Assembly: GCF_900199455.1 (NCBI RefSeq)
Contig: NZ_FZQR01000006.1
Span: 248,001 to 312,000, forward strand
Reading direction: 5' to 3'
DNA: 64,000 nucleotides
Source: Mesorhizobium carmichaelinearum
GTDB taxonomy: Bacteria > Pseudomonadota > Alphaproteobacteria > Rhizobiales > Rhizobiaceae
In this document: piece by piece, positions 16,447 through 24,863 of the stretch
Layout: every line of letters begins with the position of its first letter
Position numbering within the stretch: position 1 is the first letter of the stretch
Translations under genes and position numbers: made by a program
The notes under the pieces: model-generated
What the model was told of the DNA's origin: nothing
Seen by the model: the letters and a program-made list of their open reading frames with translations, nothing else
The model's database searches: none

Positions 16447-16872
16447 TCAGCTGCCACCCTTGCCGGCGATGCTGGTGATCTTCTGGATGAATTCGTTGAT
16501 CGCCCGGTCGAGCGCCGCATTCTGCTTGTCGTCGCCGAAATCCGGCACGACAAGCGACACATGCCGCGTCTTGCGCATGCCCGCGGCGATCGACATTTTC
16601 CCCGGGTGCGCCTTATGGTAGGCGGCGAGGAACTGATCCCGCTCGGCCGGGCTGAAATGGCAGACGGAAAAAATAGCCGGCAAATGCTTCGACGGAATCG
16701 GAACCGTATAGGCCGGGCTTGAAATCTGCGTGACGAAGCTGCGATGCTTGCCAAGCGCGTCGGCGAGGCGCTGGCGCATGCCGGACGGACGCTGGTCGAT
16801 GACCTGCGACAGGATCGTCTTGTAGGCGCGGATCGCCTCGTCGGAACCGGGTTCGGGTTTGATGTCGACCAT
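16447..16872 (-). CDS. Unknown HTH-like protein in the dihydroxyacetone kinase operon
   Basis: 141-residue protein, not assigned to a family. The middle section QRLADALGKHRSFVTQIS has the spacing of a lambda-repressor-type HTH. The following IPSKHLPAIFSVCHFSPAER resembles helices 4-5 of that fold; this is inference from pattern only. The C-terminal part (HVSLVVPDFGDDKQNAALD) is not familiar. It starts 2 nt after the enzyme I stop and ends 31 nt before dhaK, so it is embedded in the operon and probably co-regulated. It could be an autoregulator sensing pathway flux or a structural partner of the kinase. Confidence 0.72.
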   Translation of the reverse strand: MVDIKPEPGSDEAIRAYKTILSQVIDQRPSGMRQRLADALGKHRSFVTQISSPAYTVPIPSKHLPAIFSVCHFSPAERDQFLAAYHKAHPGKMSIAAGMRKTRHVSLVVPDFGDDKQNAALDRAINEFIQKITSIAGKGGS

Positions 16873-16874
16873 GC

Positions 16875-18494
16875 CTAGACCGAAACATCTGCGATGGCCG
16901 CCTTGGCCATGGCGAGTTGCGCCGGCGCAACGGACAGATCGCGCAAGCCCGCTTCGAGCAGCGAAGGGATCGCGGCCGGATCACCGCCGGCATCGCCGCA
17001 CAGGCTGACAGGAATGCCGTTCTCCCGTCCGAAGGCGGTGACCGAACCGATCAGCCGCAGCACCGCGGGATGACGGACCGAATTTAAATGGGCGACGGCA
17101 GCGTTGTCGCGCGCGGCCGCCATCACATATTGCGTCAAATCGTTGGAGCCGATCGAGAAGAAGGCGACGCCGGCGAACCCCTCCGGCGCGATGGCCACCG
17201 ACGGCACCTCGACCATGATGCCGAGCGGCGGCACCTTCTGTGCGATGCCGCGCGCCACAAGCGCCGTCTGCTCCTCCGCAAACAAAGCGGCTGCGCGTTC
17301 ATACTCATCGGCCATGGAGATCATCGGAAACATGACCCTGAGATTGCCGTGTGGCGCGGCGCGCAGCAATGCCCTGATCTGCACTCGAAAAATGTCGAGC
17401 CGCGCCAGCGACAGCCTGATGCCGCGCAGGCCGAGGAACGGATTGCCTTCCTCGACGGTGAAGCCCGGCACCGGCTTGTCGCCGCCGGCGTCGACGGTGC
17501 GGATCGTCACCGGTTTGTCGCCGGCCCAATCCAGCACCTTGCGATAGGCGCGATACTGCGTCTCCTCATCCGGCAGTGTCTTGCCGAACAGGAATTCGGT
17601 GCGCATCAGGCCGACACCGTCGCACGTCGCGATATCGATGGCGTCGACATCGGACGGGTCGGCGATGTTGACCTGCACGCGCACCGCAGTGCCGGCCCTG
17701 GTCACCGCCGGCCGCGCCAGAAAACGCTGCGCCATGCCTTGGCGGGCCGCGAAGGAAGAGGATGACTGCCGGAACGCCCCGATCTCCGCCGGCGAGGGTG
17801 CCAGAACGATGCTGCCGTGCTCGGCGTCGAGCAGCGCCATGCCCGCAAGACTGGCAGGCGGTTCGCGCAGACCGACGACCATCGGCACGCCACGCGAGCG
17901 TGCCAGCATGGCGACGTGGCTGGCCGTGCTGCCCGCCTTCAGCGCGATGCCGCCGCCATGGCTCCAGTCGGTTTCGAGAAAACGCGTCGGGGCGATGTCT
18001 TCGCCGCAGAGAATGGCGCCGGAAGGCGCCGTGCTGCCACCGTCCTCGGTCAGGGCGCGCAGCACCTGGTCTCTGATATCGCGCAAATCCGTGGCACGGG
18101 CGCGGAAATAGTCCTGGTCGGAGGCCTCGTAGCCGGCGATCTCGGCATCGAGTACCTGCCGCCAGGCCACGTCGGCGGTCCGTCCGGACGCGATCGCCGC
18201 GAAGGCAGGCCCGCTCAGCGCGTCGTCTTCCAGCATGGCGATGTGGAACTCGAGTATGCCGGCGGCATCGCTGTCGGCGGCTTCCACCATGGCGGTAAGC
18301 CGGCTCACCGCCTTGCCGATAGCGGCTTCCAGCGCCGTCTTCTCTTCAGCAGCCGTGGCTTTGCCTGCGTAGACGGCCGGCGGCCGGTCGAGGTCGAACA
18401 GCGGCCCTTCGGCATAGCCGGCCGAGGCCGGAACACCCTCAATCCGCATGGCCCGCATTCCTTGCGGGCCGGCGAAGAAGCGCGCCAGCCTCAC
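16875..18494 (-). CDS. PTS enzyme I (phosphoenolpyruvate-protein phosphotransferase) of the dihydroxyacetone kinase system
   Basis: 539 residues. It takes phosphate from PEP and passes it to HPr. The active His is His193 in STASHVAMLARS, close to His189 of E. coli EI. The PEP-binding half has GLMRTEFLF, GIRLSLARLDIF and the catalytic Cys in SLCGDAGGDP. There is no GAF domain, so it is not the nitrogen-PTS enzyme PtsP. The start is GTG 18494, overlapping the HPr stop (GTGA), which indicates coupled translation. In E. coli an EI-like domain is fused into DhaM; here it is a separate, complete-looking protein. Confidence 0.9.
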   Translation of the reverse strand: MRLARFFAGPQGMRAMRIEGVPASAGYAEGPLFDLDRPPAVYAGKATAAEEKTALEAAIGKAVSRLTAMVEAADSDAAGILEFHIAMLEDDALSGPAFAAIASGRTADVAWRQVLDAEIAGYEASDQDYFRARATDLRDIRDQVLRALTEDGGSTAPSGAILCGEDIAPTRFLETDWSHGGGIALKAGSTASHVAMLARSRGVPMVVGLREPPASLAGMALLDAEHGSIVLAPSPAEIGAFRQSSSSFAARQGMAQRFLARPAVTRAGTAVRVQVNIADPSDVDAIDIATCDGVGLMRTEFLFGKTLPDEETQYRAYRKVLDWAGDKPVTIRTVDAGGDKPVPGFTVEEGNPFLGLRGIRLSLARLDIFRVQIRALLRAAPHGNLRVMFPMISMADEYERAAALFAEEQTALVARGIAQKVPPLGIMVEVPSVAIAPEGFAGVAFFSIGSNDLTQYVMAAARDNAAVAHLNSVRHPAVLRLIGSVTAFGRENGIPVSLCGDAGGDPAAIPSLLEAGLRDLSVAPAQLAMAKAAIADVSV

Positions 18495-18793
18495 GCTGAG
18501 CGGACATGATCGGCGTCCTCGTCGAAATCGCGCTGCACTAGGTCGATCAGCGCGCGCACCGCATCATCGGCGCCATTGCCGCTGGCCCTGATGTGCAGCA
18601 CCGTGCCCTTCGGCGCCTTGGCCGCCATCACCTTGACGATGCTCTTGGCGTCGAACCATGGGCCGTTGGCGGCAAGCGCGATTTCCACGTCGGCGGCAAA
18701 CGTCTTGGCCAGCTTGGTGAATTTCACCGAGGGACGCGCATGCAACCCCACATCGTGGGTGATCAGGACGGTCGCTTCGGCGGCTGCGGACAT
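18491..18793 (-). CDS. HPr-like phosphocarrier of the dihydroxyacetone kinase system
   Basis: 100 residues from ATG 18793; an upstream GTG at 18811 abuts the EIIA stop and would add six residues. HPr relays phosphate from enzyme I to the EIIA protein. The active His18 is in GLHARPS, and the AKSIV Ser equivalent to regulatory Ser46 is present. The gene lies between the DhaM-EIIA and EI genes, in the same order as the domains of fused E. coli DhaM. Confidence 0.9.
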   Translation of the reverse strand: MSAAAEATVLITHDVGLHARPSVKFTKLAKTFAADVEIALAANGPWFDAKSIVKVMAAKAPKGTVLHIRASGNGADDAVRALIDLVQRDFDEDADHVRSA

Positions 18794-18811
18794 TTCAGAA
18801 ATCCCGTTCAC

Positions 18812-19201
18812 TCACGACGGCGACAATTCGTGCGCCGTCGCCACCACTTCCTTCAGCGAGGCGCCGCCGGAGGATTCGGTCGCGGCCATCACCGCGCCCT
18901 CGACGATCGGCGCGTTGCAGACGATGATCTTCTGCGCACGCGGCTCGCCGATCATCTCCACCGCCATTTCCGAGTTGGTCTCGGCGCCGCCGAGATCGAC
19001 AAGAATGGCGACACCGGCTTCCGACCAGGCCTTGTCGATGGCGCCCATGATCGCCTCGACACTGGTGCCGAGCCCGCCATGGCCGTTTCCGCCGCACCAT
19101 GCAAGCGGCACTTCGTCGCCCACCATCTGGCGTACCATGTCGGCCGTGCCCTCCGCGACCAGCGGCGAATGCGACACGATCACGATCCCGACATTGCTCA
19201 T
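18812..19201 (-). CDS. dhaM: DhaM EIIA-type phosphotransfer subunit
   Basis: 129 residues, only the EIIA(Man)-like domain of DhaM. It rephosphorylates the ADP bound to DhaL. The phospho-accepting His11 lies in IVIVSHSPLVAEG. GGNGHGGLGTSVE and LVDLGGAETNSEMA are typical of the DhaM EIIA fold. The start ATG overlaps the DhaL stop by 4 nt (ATGA). The HPr and EI parts are on separate downstream genes. Confidence 0.9.
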   Translation of the reverse strand: MSNVGIVIVSHSPLVAEGTADMVRQMVGDEVPLAWCGGNGHGGLGTSVEAIMGAIDKAWSEAGVAILVDLGGAETNSEMAVEMIGEPRAQKIIVCNAPIVEGAVMAATESSGGASLKEVVATAHELSPS

Positions 19202-19800
19202 GCGCTTTCCCCGATCACTTGACCCAGCGTGCGCACCAGCAGCGCGGTCGAGCGCGCGCCGGCATCCATATGGCCGATCGAGCGGTCGCCGAGGAACGAG
19301 GCGCGGCCGCGCAGCGCTTTCATCGGCACGGTCGCTTCGGCGGCGGCGTCGGCGATGTCGGCGATTTCCGCCGCCGTCTTGCCGCCAGCCAGGGCGTCAT
19401 GCACCGGCTGCAGCACATCGAGCATGGTTTTTTGTCCAACTTGCGACTTGCCACGCGCGGCCACCGCTTCGATCGCCTTGCCGAAGGCAGCTGTCAAATT
19501 GGCGCGATCGGGGTTCGCCGCAATTTCCTTGCCGAGCGCCATGAACAACGTGCCGAACAGCGGACCGGAGGCACCGCCCACCGTCATCACCAGCTTGGTG
19601 CCGATCGCCTTCAGGGCGTCGGGCAGCGGCTTTGCGGCGAATAGATCAGCCTCGGCCCGCACGGCCTCGAAGCCGCGCTTCATGTTCAGCCCATGGTCGC
19701 CGTCGCCAATCGCCTGGTCGAGCGCCGTCAATTCCTCGGCGTGCGTGGCAATCGTATCGGCGGCCACCGCGATCAGCCTGGCAAGGTTCAACGCCGCCAT
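19198..19800 (-). CDS. dhaL: Dihydroxyacetone kinase subunit DhaL
   Basis: About 200 residues from ATG 19800, which matches the length of E. coli DhaL. An in-frame ATG at 19869, 3 nt after the preceding stop, would add 23 residues and cannot be excluded. DhaL holds Mg-ADP/ATP as a cofactor, and the metal-binding Asp cluster appears as LDQAIGDGDHGLNM. Later GGASGPLFGT and DRSIGHMDAGARS line the nucleotide site. It works with the DhaK encoded at 15429 and the EIIA protein downstream. Confidence 0.9.
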   Translation of the reverse strand: MAALNLARLIAVAADTIATHAEELTALDQAIGDGDHGLNMKRGFEAVRAEADLFAAKPLPDALKAIGTKLVMTVGGASGPLFGTLFMALGKEIAANPDRANLTAAFGKAIEAVAARGKSQVGQKTMLDVLQPVHDALAGGKTAAEIADIADAAAEATVPMKALRGRASFLGDRSIGHMDAGARSTALLVRTLGQVIGESA

Positions 19801-19872
19801 ATCGCCCAAAATCCCGGTTTTCAGCCTGCCGGCAGTAGCGAAAGAACGGTCATTCGACAACTGGTGCATGCG

Positions 19873-21516
19873 TCAGGCCGAGACAAGCAGCGTGGCGGCG
19901 GCCGCGAATACCTCGGCCACCGCATGGGCGCCGGGGTCGACCACGCCTTGCAATTTGGTGCCGACATAGGCGGACCGTCCGGCCTTCGCCTTCTCCATGG
20001 CGGCCGTGGCTTCAGCGCCGCGCCGGGCGGCCGCGGCGGCCTCTCCCAAGCCCTTGGCATCGAGCGCTTTCAGGGCTGGCTCCAGGGCATCGACCATTGT
20101 GCGATCGCCAACCTTGGCGCCGCCGTAGAAAGTCATCCGCTCGAGCCCGGCAAGCAGCGCCTTGGCCACGCTGGCGCCGTCGTCCAGCGCCTGTGCCGCG
20201 GCCGTGAAGAAGATCGACAGCAGAACGCCGCTGGAGCCGCCCATCGATGCGCTGAGTATGTCGCCGATCGCGCCAAGGGTTGCCGCCGGGCTGGCCAATG
20301 GCAAGGCATCCAGCCGCTCCAGGATGCTGCGCGCGCCGGTCGCCACCGTTGAGCCGGTATCGCCGTCGCCGGCTTTGGCGTCCAGCCCGTTCAATGCCGC
20401 TTCAAGTGAAATCAGTTTTTCGCAGACCGTGACGATCAGGCGCCTGGTGCCGGCATCCTGGCTGGCCTTGTGTGCAGCACTTTGTCCGGCGGCTTTTGCC
20501 ATCGGCACGATGACAGGTGCCGCGACCGGCTTGGCGGGCATCCAGGCATGCGGGCCGACCGGCGCCAGCAGGGCGGCCTCGCGCGCGGCATCCAGCCGGA
20601 TCAGCGACAGCGAGAAGCCGTTCATGTTGAGCGCCGTCATCAGCGGCCCGGGGCCGATCGCCAGCTTGACGGTCTTGGCCAGCGGCGAGGCCAGCACCGC
20701 ATTGGCAACAACAGACATTTCGAGCGGCGGCACCGCGCCGAGATTGTTGATCAGCAGGGCATGGCTGGCCTTCGGATCGAGCCGAGCCGCCAGGCGCTCC
20801 GCCATGATCGCCACCAGGCGGTCCGCACTCTGCACCGCGATGCGTTCGACGCCGGGCTCGCCATGGATGCCAAGGCCAAGCTCGCCATCATTTTCACCGA
20901 ACCTGTCCTCATGCGGCTGGCCGGGGATTGAACAGGAGGACAGCGACATACCGAGCGAAACGATGTCCTTCGCCGCCGCCCGCGCCGCTGCCGCGACATC
21001 GGCCAGGTCGTGGCCGGTCTCCGACAGATGGCCCGATATCTTGTGCACGAACAGGGTGCCGGCAACGCCGCGCGGCTGGGCGATGTCGGGCAGCGCAATG
21101 TCATCGGCGACAATCACCATCTCGACGCGAAAGCCCTCGGCGCGCGCCTTCTCGGCGGCCAGGCCGAAATTGAGGCGGTCACCCGTATAGTTCTTGACGA
21201 TCAGCAGGCAGCCGGCCGGGCCGGTGACCGCGCGGATCGCCGCCAGCACCGCTTCGACGCTCGGCGAGGCAAAGATTTCGCCCGAGATCGCCGCCGTCAG
21301 CATGCCCTTGCCGACAAAGCCGGCATGCGAAGGCTCATGCCCGGCGCCGCCGCCGGAAACGACGCTGACCTTCGTCTTGTCCCAGTCGGCGCGCAGCACG
21401 ACCTTGATCTCGGGATAGCCGTCGAGGCGCGCCAGATCGCCCGAGCCTATGGTCCGCAACAGGCCGTCCAGCGCCTCGGTGACGATCGTTTCCCTGCGGT
21501 TGAAAAAGTGCTTCAT
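19873..21516 (-). CDS. Fused DhaK-DhaL kinase (ATP-dependent dihydroxyacetone/tetrulose kinase type)
   Basis: 547 residues with both kinase domains in one chain. The N-terminal DhaK domain has SGGGAGHEPSHAGFVG and the covalent substrate His218 in GIHGEPG. An Ala/Pro-rich linker (about residues 325-355) follows. The C-terminal DhaL domain has LDAKAGDGDTGSTVATGA and GGSSGVLLS. Such fusions use ATP directly; relatives phosphorylate dihydroxyacetone, glyceraldehyde or erythrulose. It lies between the ABC transporter and the separate PTS-type set, so the operon encodes two kinase types. Which ketose each one uses is unknown. Confidence 0.88.
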   Translation of the reverse strand: MKHFFNRRETIVTEALDGLLRTIGSGDLARLDGYPEIKVVLRADWDKTKVSVVSGGGAGHEPSHAGFVGKGMLTAAISGEIFASPSVEAVLAAIRAVTGPAGCLLIVKNYTGDRLNFGLAAEKARAEGFRVEMVIVADDIALPDIAQPRGVAGTLFVHKISGHLSETGHDLADVAAAARAAAKDIVSLGMSLSSCSIPGQPHEDRFGENDGELGLGIHGEPGVERIAVQSADRLVAIMAERLAARLDPKASHALLINNLGAVPPLEMSVVANAVLASPLAKTVKLAIGPGPLMTALNMNGFSLSLIRLDAAREAALLAPVGPHAWMPAKPVAAPVIVPMAKAAGQSAAHKASQDAGTRRLIVTVCEKLISLEAALNGLDAKAGDGDTGSTVATGARSILERLDALPLASPAATLGAIGDILSASMGGSSGVLLSIFFTAAAQALDDGASVAKALLAGLERMTFYGGAKVGDRTMVDALEPALKALDAKGLGEAAAAARRGAEATAAMEKAKAGRSAYVGTKLQGVVDPGAHAVAEVFAAAATLLVSA

Positions 21517-21588
21517 CGAATTCGTCCCGTATTCGCGATCGTCAATCAGAATCGGCGCTCCCCTTGGCGGGAAAGCACCGAAAACCGT

Positions 21589-22602
21589 TCACATCAGTCG
21601 TTGTCCATCGGCGCCGAAATAGAGCGGCGATCGGTAGCGGATCACCACTTTGTCGCCTTGCGCCAGATCGGTGTCCGGGTCGGTCAGCGTCACCAGTTTC
21701 TTCGGCCCCACCGTCACATGCAGGTGGTTCTGGTCGCCGAGATGTTCGACCCAGTCGACGACGCCGTCGGCATGCCCATTCCTGGCCTTCTCGATGGCCA
21801 GATGTTCAGTACGCGCGCCGATCGTCCTGGTGCCGGCCGGCGCGCCGGCATCGGGCAACAGGCCGGTCGGCAGAAGATTGATCGCCGGCTGGCCGAGCCT
21901 CGCCGCGACATGCAGGTTTGCCGGCTCGGAATAGATGGTTCGCGGCGACCCAATCTGCACCAGCACGCCGTCGGCGAGGATGCCGATGCGGTCGGCCATG
22001 GTCATCGCTTCGATCTGATCGTGGGTGACATAGAGCATTGTGGCGCCGAGCTCGGACTGGATGCGCTTCAACTCCAGCCGCAAATCCGCCCGCAGCTTGG
22101 CGTCGAGCGACGACAGCGGCTCGTCCATCAGATAGATGGCCGGCTTGCGCACCAGCGCCCGGCCGATAGCGACGCGCTGCATTTCGCCGCCGGAAAGCTT
22201 GGTCGAGCGGTTGGCGAGCTTGTGATGGATGCGCACCATCTTCGCCACCTCCTCGACGCGCCGGCGGATCTGGTCTTCCGGAATTTTCCGCGCCGGCGAG
22301 CGCAGCGGGAAGGCAAGATTGTCGAACACCGACAGATGCGGATAGAGCGAGTACTGCTGGAAGACGAAGGCGGTGTCGCGCTCGGCCGGCGACAGTGTCG
22401 TCGCATTATGGCCGCCGATTTCGATGGTGCCGCTGTCCGGCCGCTCCAGCCCGGCGATCAGCCGCAGCGTCGTTGTCTTGCCGGCGCCGGTCGGCCCGAG
22501 CAGCACGACGAACTCGCCGTCTGATATGTGCAGGTCGAGACCGTTGACGGCGACATGCTCGCCAAAACTCTTGGTCACGTTCTTGATGTGCACGTCAGCC
22601 AT
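21589..22602 (-). CDS. ABC transporter ATP-binding protein (MalK/UgpC-like, second copy)
   Basis: 337 residues. Walker A is GPTGAGKTT, the signature is LSGGEMQRVAIGRAL, Walker B is YLMDEPLSSLD, and the switch His is in YVTHDQIEAM. The C-terminal TOBE-like region matches CUT1-type sugar and polyol importers. Walker A has Thr-Gly-Ala in place of the more common Ser-Gly-Cys. It overlaps the other ATPase gene by 8 nt, which suggests a heterodimeric ATPase. Confidence 0.9.
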   Translation of the reverse strand: MADVHIKNVTKSFGEHVAVNGLDLHISDGEFVVLLGPTGAGKTTTLRLIAGLERPDSGTIEIGGHNATTLSPAERDTAFVFQQYSLYPHLSVFDNLAFPLRSPARKIPEDQIRRRVEEVAKMVRIHHKLANRSTKLSGGEMQRVAIGRALVRKPAIYLMDEPLSSLDAKLRADLRLELKRIQSELGATMLYVTHDQIEAMTMADRIGILADGVLVQIGSPRTIYSEPANLHVAARLGQPAINLLPTGLLPDAGAPAGTRTIGARTEHLAIEKARNGHADGVVDWVEHLGDQNHLHVTVGPKKLVTLTDPDTDLAQGDKVVIRYRSPLYFGADGQRLM

Positions 22603-23707
22603 GCTGCGCTCTCCCCTGAGAGGCGGTATCGTGGACCGCGGTTCTCACCGCGCGGCCCGATCCCTTGTCGAACAGCGACAGCCGCGCGCTGTTCAGCGCC
22701 AGACCGACATGGTCGCCGGCATTGAGCCGGATCTCGGCCGGCACCCGCGCCTTGATGATGCCGTCAGCGGTTTCCACCGCGACGATCTGGGTGGTGCCGA
22801 GATATTCGGTGCCGTAAATGGCGCCGCGCAGCTTCGAGGCATCGTCGAAGCGGATGTGTTCAGGCCGGATGCCGAGCGCCATGTCGGCCGGCGCGATATC
22901 CTCACGCACCTCCGGCACTGCGACCTTCGCGCCCTGCACGACGATCTCCTTCGCGCCCTTGGCGAGCCCGCCGCCGAAGCCCAGAAAATTCATCGGCGGC
23001 GAGCCGATGAAGTCGGCGACGAACATGGTCGCCGGGCGATCGTAGATTTCGCGTGGGCTTCCGAACTGCTCGATGACGCCGTGGTTCATGACAGCGATCT
23101 TGTCGGCCATCGACATCGCTTCCATCTGGTCGTGCGTGACATAGACGGTGGTGGCGTGGATGCGGTTGTGCAACTCGCGCAGTTCATGGACCATCAAATC
23201 GCGGAATTCTGTGTCGAGCGTGCCCAGCGGCTCGTCCATCAGGAAGCACTTTGGCCGCCGCACGATGGCGCGGCCGAGCGCCACGCGTTGGCGGTCGCCG
23301 CCGGCAAGGCCGGAAACGGATTTGTTGAGCAGATGGTCGATGCGCAAAAGCTTGGCAGTCTCCTCGACCCGCGTGCGGATTTCGGCCGACGGCATGCCTT
23401 GCGCCAGCAAGGGAAAGCCGATGTTCTTGCGCACATTCATGTGCGGATAGAGCGCGAACAGCTGGAAAACGAAGGCGATGTCGCGCTCGCGGGCCCGCAG
23501 CATGGTGACATCCTCGCCGCCGAGCAGGATCTCGCCGCCGGTCGGCAATTCCAGACCGGCGATCATCCGCAGTGTCGTCGTCTTGCCGCAGCCCGACGGG
23601 CCGAGCATGACGAAGAATTCGCCATCCTCGACGACGAAGTTGGAATCCTGCACGGCGACGAAATCGCCGAAGGCCTTTCTCAGATGCTGAACACGGATCT
23701 CGGCCAT
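22595..23707 (-). CDS. ABC transporter ATP-binding protein (MalK/UgpC-like, first copy)
   Basis: 370 residues, CUT1-type ATPase. Walker A is GPSGCGKTT and Walker B is FLMDEPLGTLD, followed by YVTHDQMEAM. The usual LSGGQ-like signature reads LAGGDRQRVALGRAI, a small deviation. A TOBE domain fills the C-terminus. It is the partner of the overlapping ATPase gene downstream. It follows a 68-residue membrane protein gene by 2 nt. Confidence 0.9.
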   Translation of the reverse strand: MAEIRVQHLRKAFGDFVAVQDSNFVVEDGEFFVMLGPSGCGKTTTLRMIAGLELPTGGEILLGGEDVTMLRARERDIAFVFQLFALYPHMNVRKNIGFPLLAQGMPSAEIRTRVEETAKLLRIDHLLNKSVSGLAGGDRQRVALGRAIVRRPKCFLMDEPLGTLDTEFRDLMVHELRELHNRIHATTVYVTHDQMEAMSMADKIAVMNHGVIEQFGSPREIYDRPATMFVADFIGSPPMNFLGFGGGLAKGAKEIVVQGAKVAVPEVREDIAPADMALGIRPEHIRFDDASKLRGAIYGTEYLGTTQIVAVETADGIIKARVPAEIRLNAGDHVGLALNSARLSLFDKGSGRAVRTAVHDTASQGRAQHG

Positions 23708-23709
23708 GA

Positions 23710-23916
23710 TTATTCCGGGAATTTCGAGACGATGATGAACATCACGGTGCCGGCGAGCATGGTGATGAAGGAATAGGTGTAGAGCGACAGCGCGAAAGGC
23801 TGGAACAGCATCAGGAAGCCGATGGCGATCAGTGCCGTCGCTATGTTTTCCATCAGGCCGCGCCGGGCCCAGGCCGGCCAGCGCGATTTGCGTTTAACGG
23901 GATTGTTCATGCTCAT
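23710..23916 (-). CDS. Small two-helix membrane protein of the ABC importer operon
   Basis: 68 residues: a basic start (NNPVKRKSRW), then two hydrophobic segments (about residues 24-42 and 46-62). The start overlaps the upstream permease stop (ATGA) and it ends 2 nt before the ATPase start, so it is tightly built into the importer operon. Comparable small proteins occur in some rhizobial polyol and glycerol ABC operons (GlpU/DUF2160-like position), but I cannot assign it firmly. It is probably an accessory subunit of the importer. Confidence 0.75.
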   Translation of the reverse strand: MSMNNPVKRKSRWPAWARRGLMENIATALIAIGFLMLFQPFALSLYTYSFITMLAGTVMFIIVSKFPE

Positions 23917-24863
23917 TTGCGCACCGCGCCGAAGGTGATGCCGCGCAGCAATTGCTTGCGAAGCAGGATGGTGAAAACCAGGATCGGCACCAAGAAGATC
24001 GTCGTGCCGGCCGCAACCGCCGGCCAGTCCTGACCGCCTTCGCCGATAATGGTCGGGATGAACGGCGGCGCGGTCTGCGCCGTGCCGGAGGTCAGCAGCG
24101 CGGCAAAGGCATATTCGTTCCAGGCGAAGATCAGGCAGAAGATGGCGGTCGCGGCGATGCCGGTGGTCGCTTGCGGCAGCACGGTGCGCCAGAAGGCCTG
24201 CAGCCGCGTGTAGCCGTCGATCATCGCCGCTTCCTCATATTCGCGCGGGATCTCGTCGATGAAGCCCTTGAGCAGCCATACCGCCAGCGACACGTTGACC
24301 GCCGTGTAGAGCAGGATCATGCCGAGTGCGGTGTCCGACAGGCCGAGTTCGCGGTACATCAGGTATATGGGGATGGCGACCGCGATCGGCGGCATGAAGC
24401 GCGTCGACAGGATGAAGAACAGGAGGTCGTCGGCGAGCGGCACCTTGAAGCGCGAGAAACCGTACGCCGACAGCGTGCCGAGAAAGACAGCGCAGAAGGT
24501 CGAGCCGAAGGCGATGATCAGCGAATTGACGAAGCGAGGCAGGAAGTTGGACGGGCCGGCGATCACCATGTTGCGCTTGCGCACGGTCTCGTCGCAGAAG
24601 CCGGTCGCCGGTCCCAGCGAGTTGATGTATTCCGGCGTCTGCCGCGTCCGCGTCGTGAACAAATTGCAATAGCCTTCGATGCTCGGCTGGAAGACGATCT
24701 TGGGCGGATAGGCGATCGAATCCGGTGGCGTCTTGAAGCTGGTGGCGAAGATCCAGAGCAGCGGCACGATCGAGATCAGCGCATAGGCGATGATGATCGC
24801 GCCGGCGATGCGCTTCGAGTTGGCCGAAGGGGCGACGACCGAATGGGCTGTGGTCAGGCTCAT
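23913..24863 (-). CDS. ABC transporter permease (second, MalG-like)
   Basis: 316 residues, about six membrane segments. The conserved cytoplasmic loop that contacts the ATPase is EYEEAAMIDGYTRLQAFWRTVLPQ (the EAA motif). A relatively long loop of about 60 residues lies between the first two membrane segments (around FQPSIEGYCNLFTTRTR). The start overlaps the first permease stop by 4 nt. Substrate specificity cannot be read from the permease. Confidence 0.9.
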   Translation of the reverse strand: MSLTTAHSVVAPSANSKRIAGAIIIAYALISIVPLLWIFATSFKTPPDSIAYPPKIVFQPSIEGYCNLFTTRTRQTPEYINSLGPATGFCDETVRKRNMVIAGPSNFLPRFVNSLIIAFGSTFCAVFLGTLSAYGFSRFKVPLADDLLFFILSTRFMPPIAVAIPIYLMYRELGLSDTALGMILLYTAVNVSLAVWLLKGFIDEIPREYEEAAMIDGYTRLQAFWRTVLPQATTGIAATAIFCLIFAWNEYAFAALLTSGTAQTAPPFIPTIIGEGGQDWPAVAAGTTIFLVPILVFTILLRKQLLRGITFGAVRK

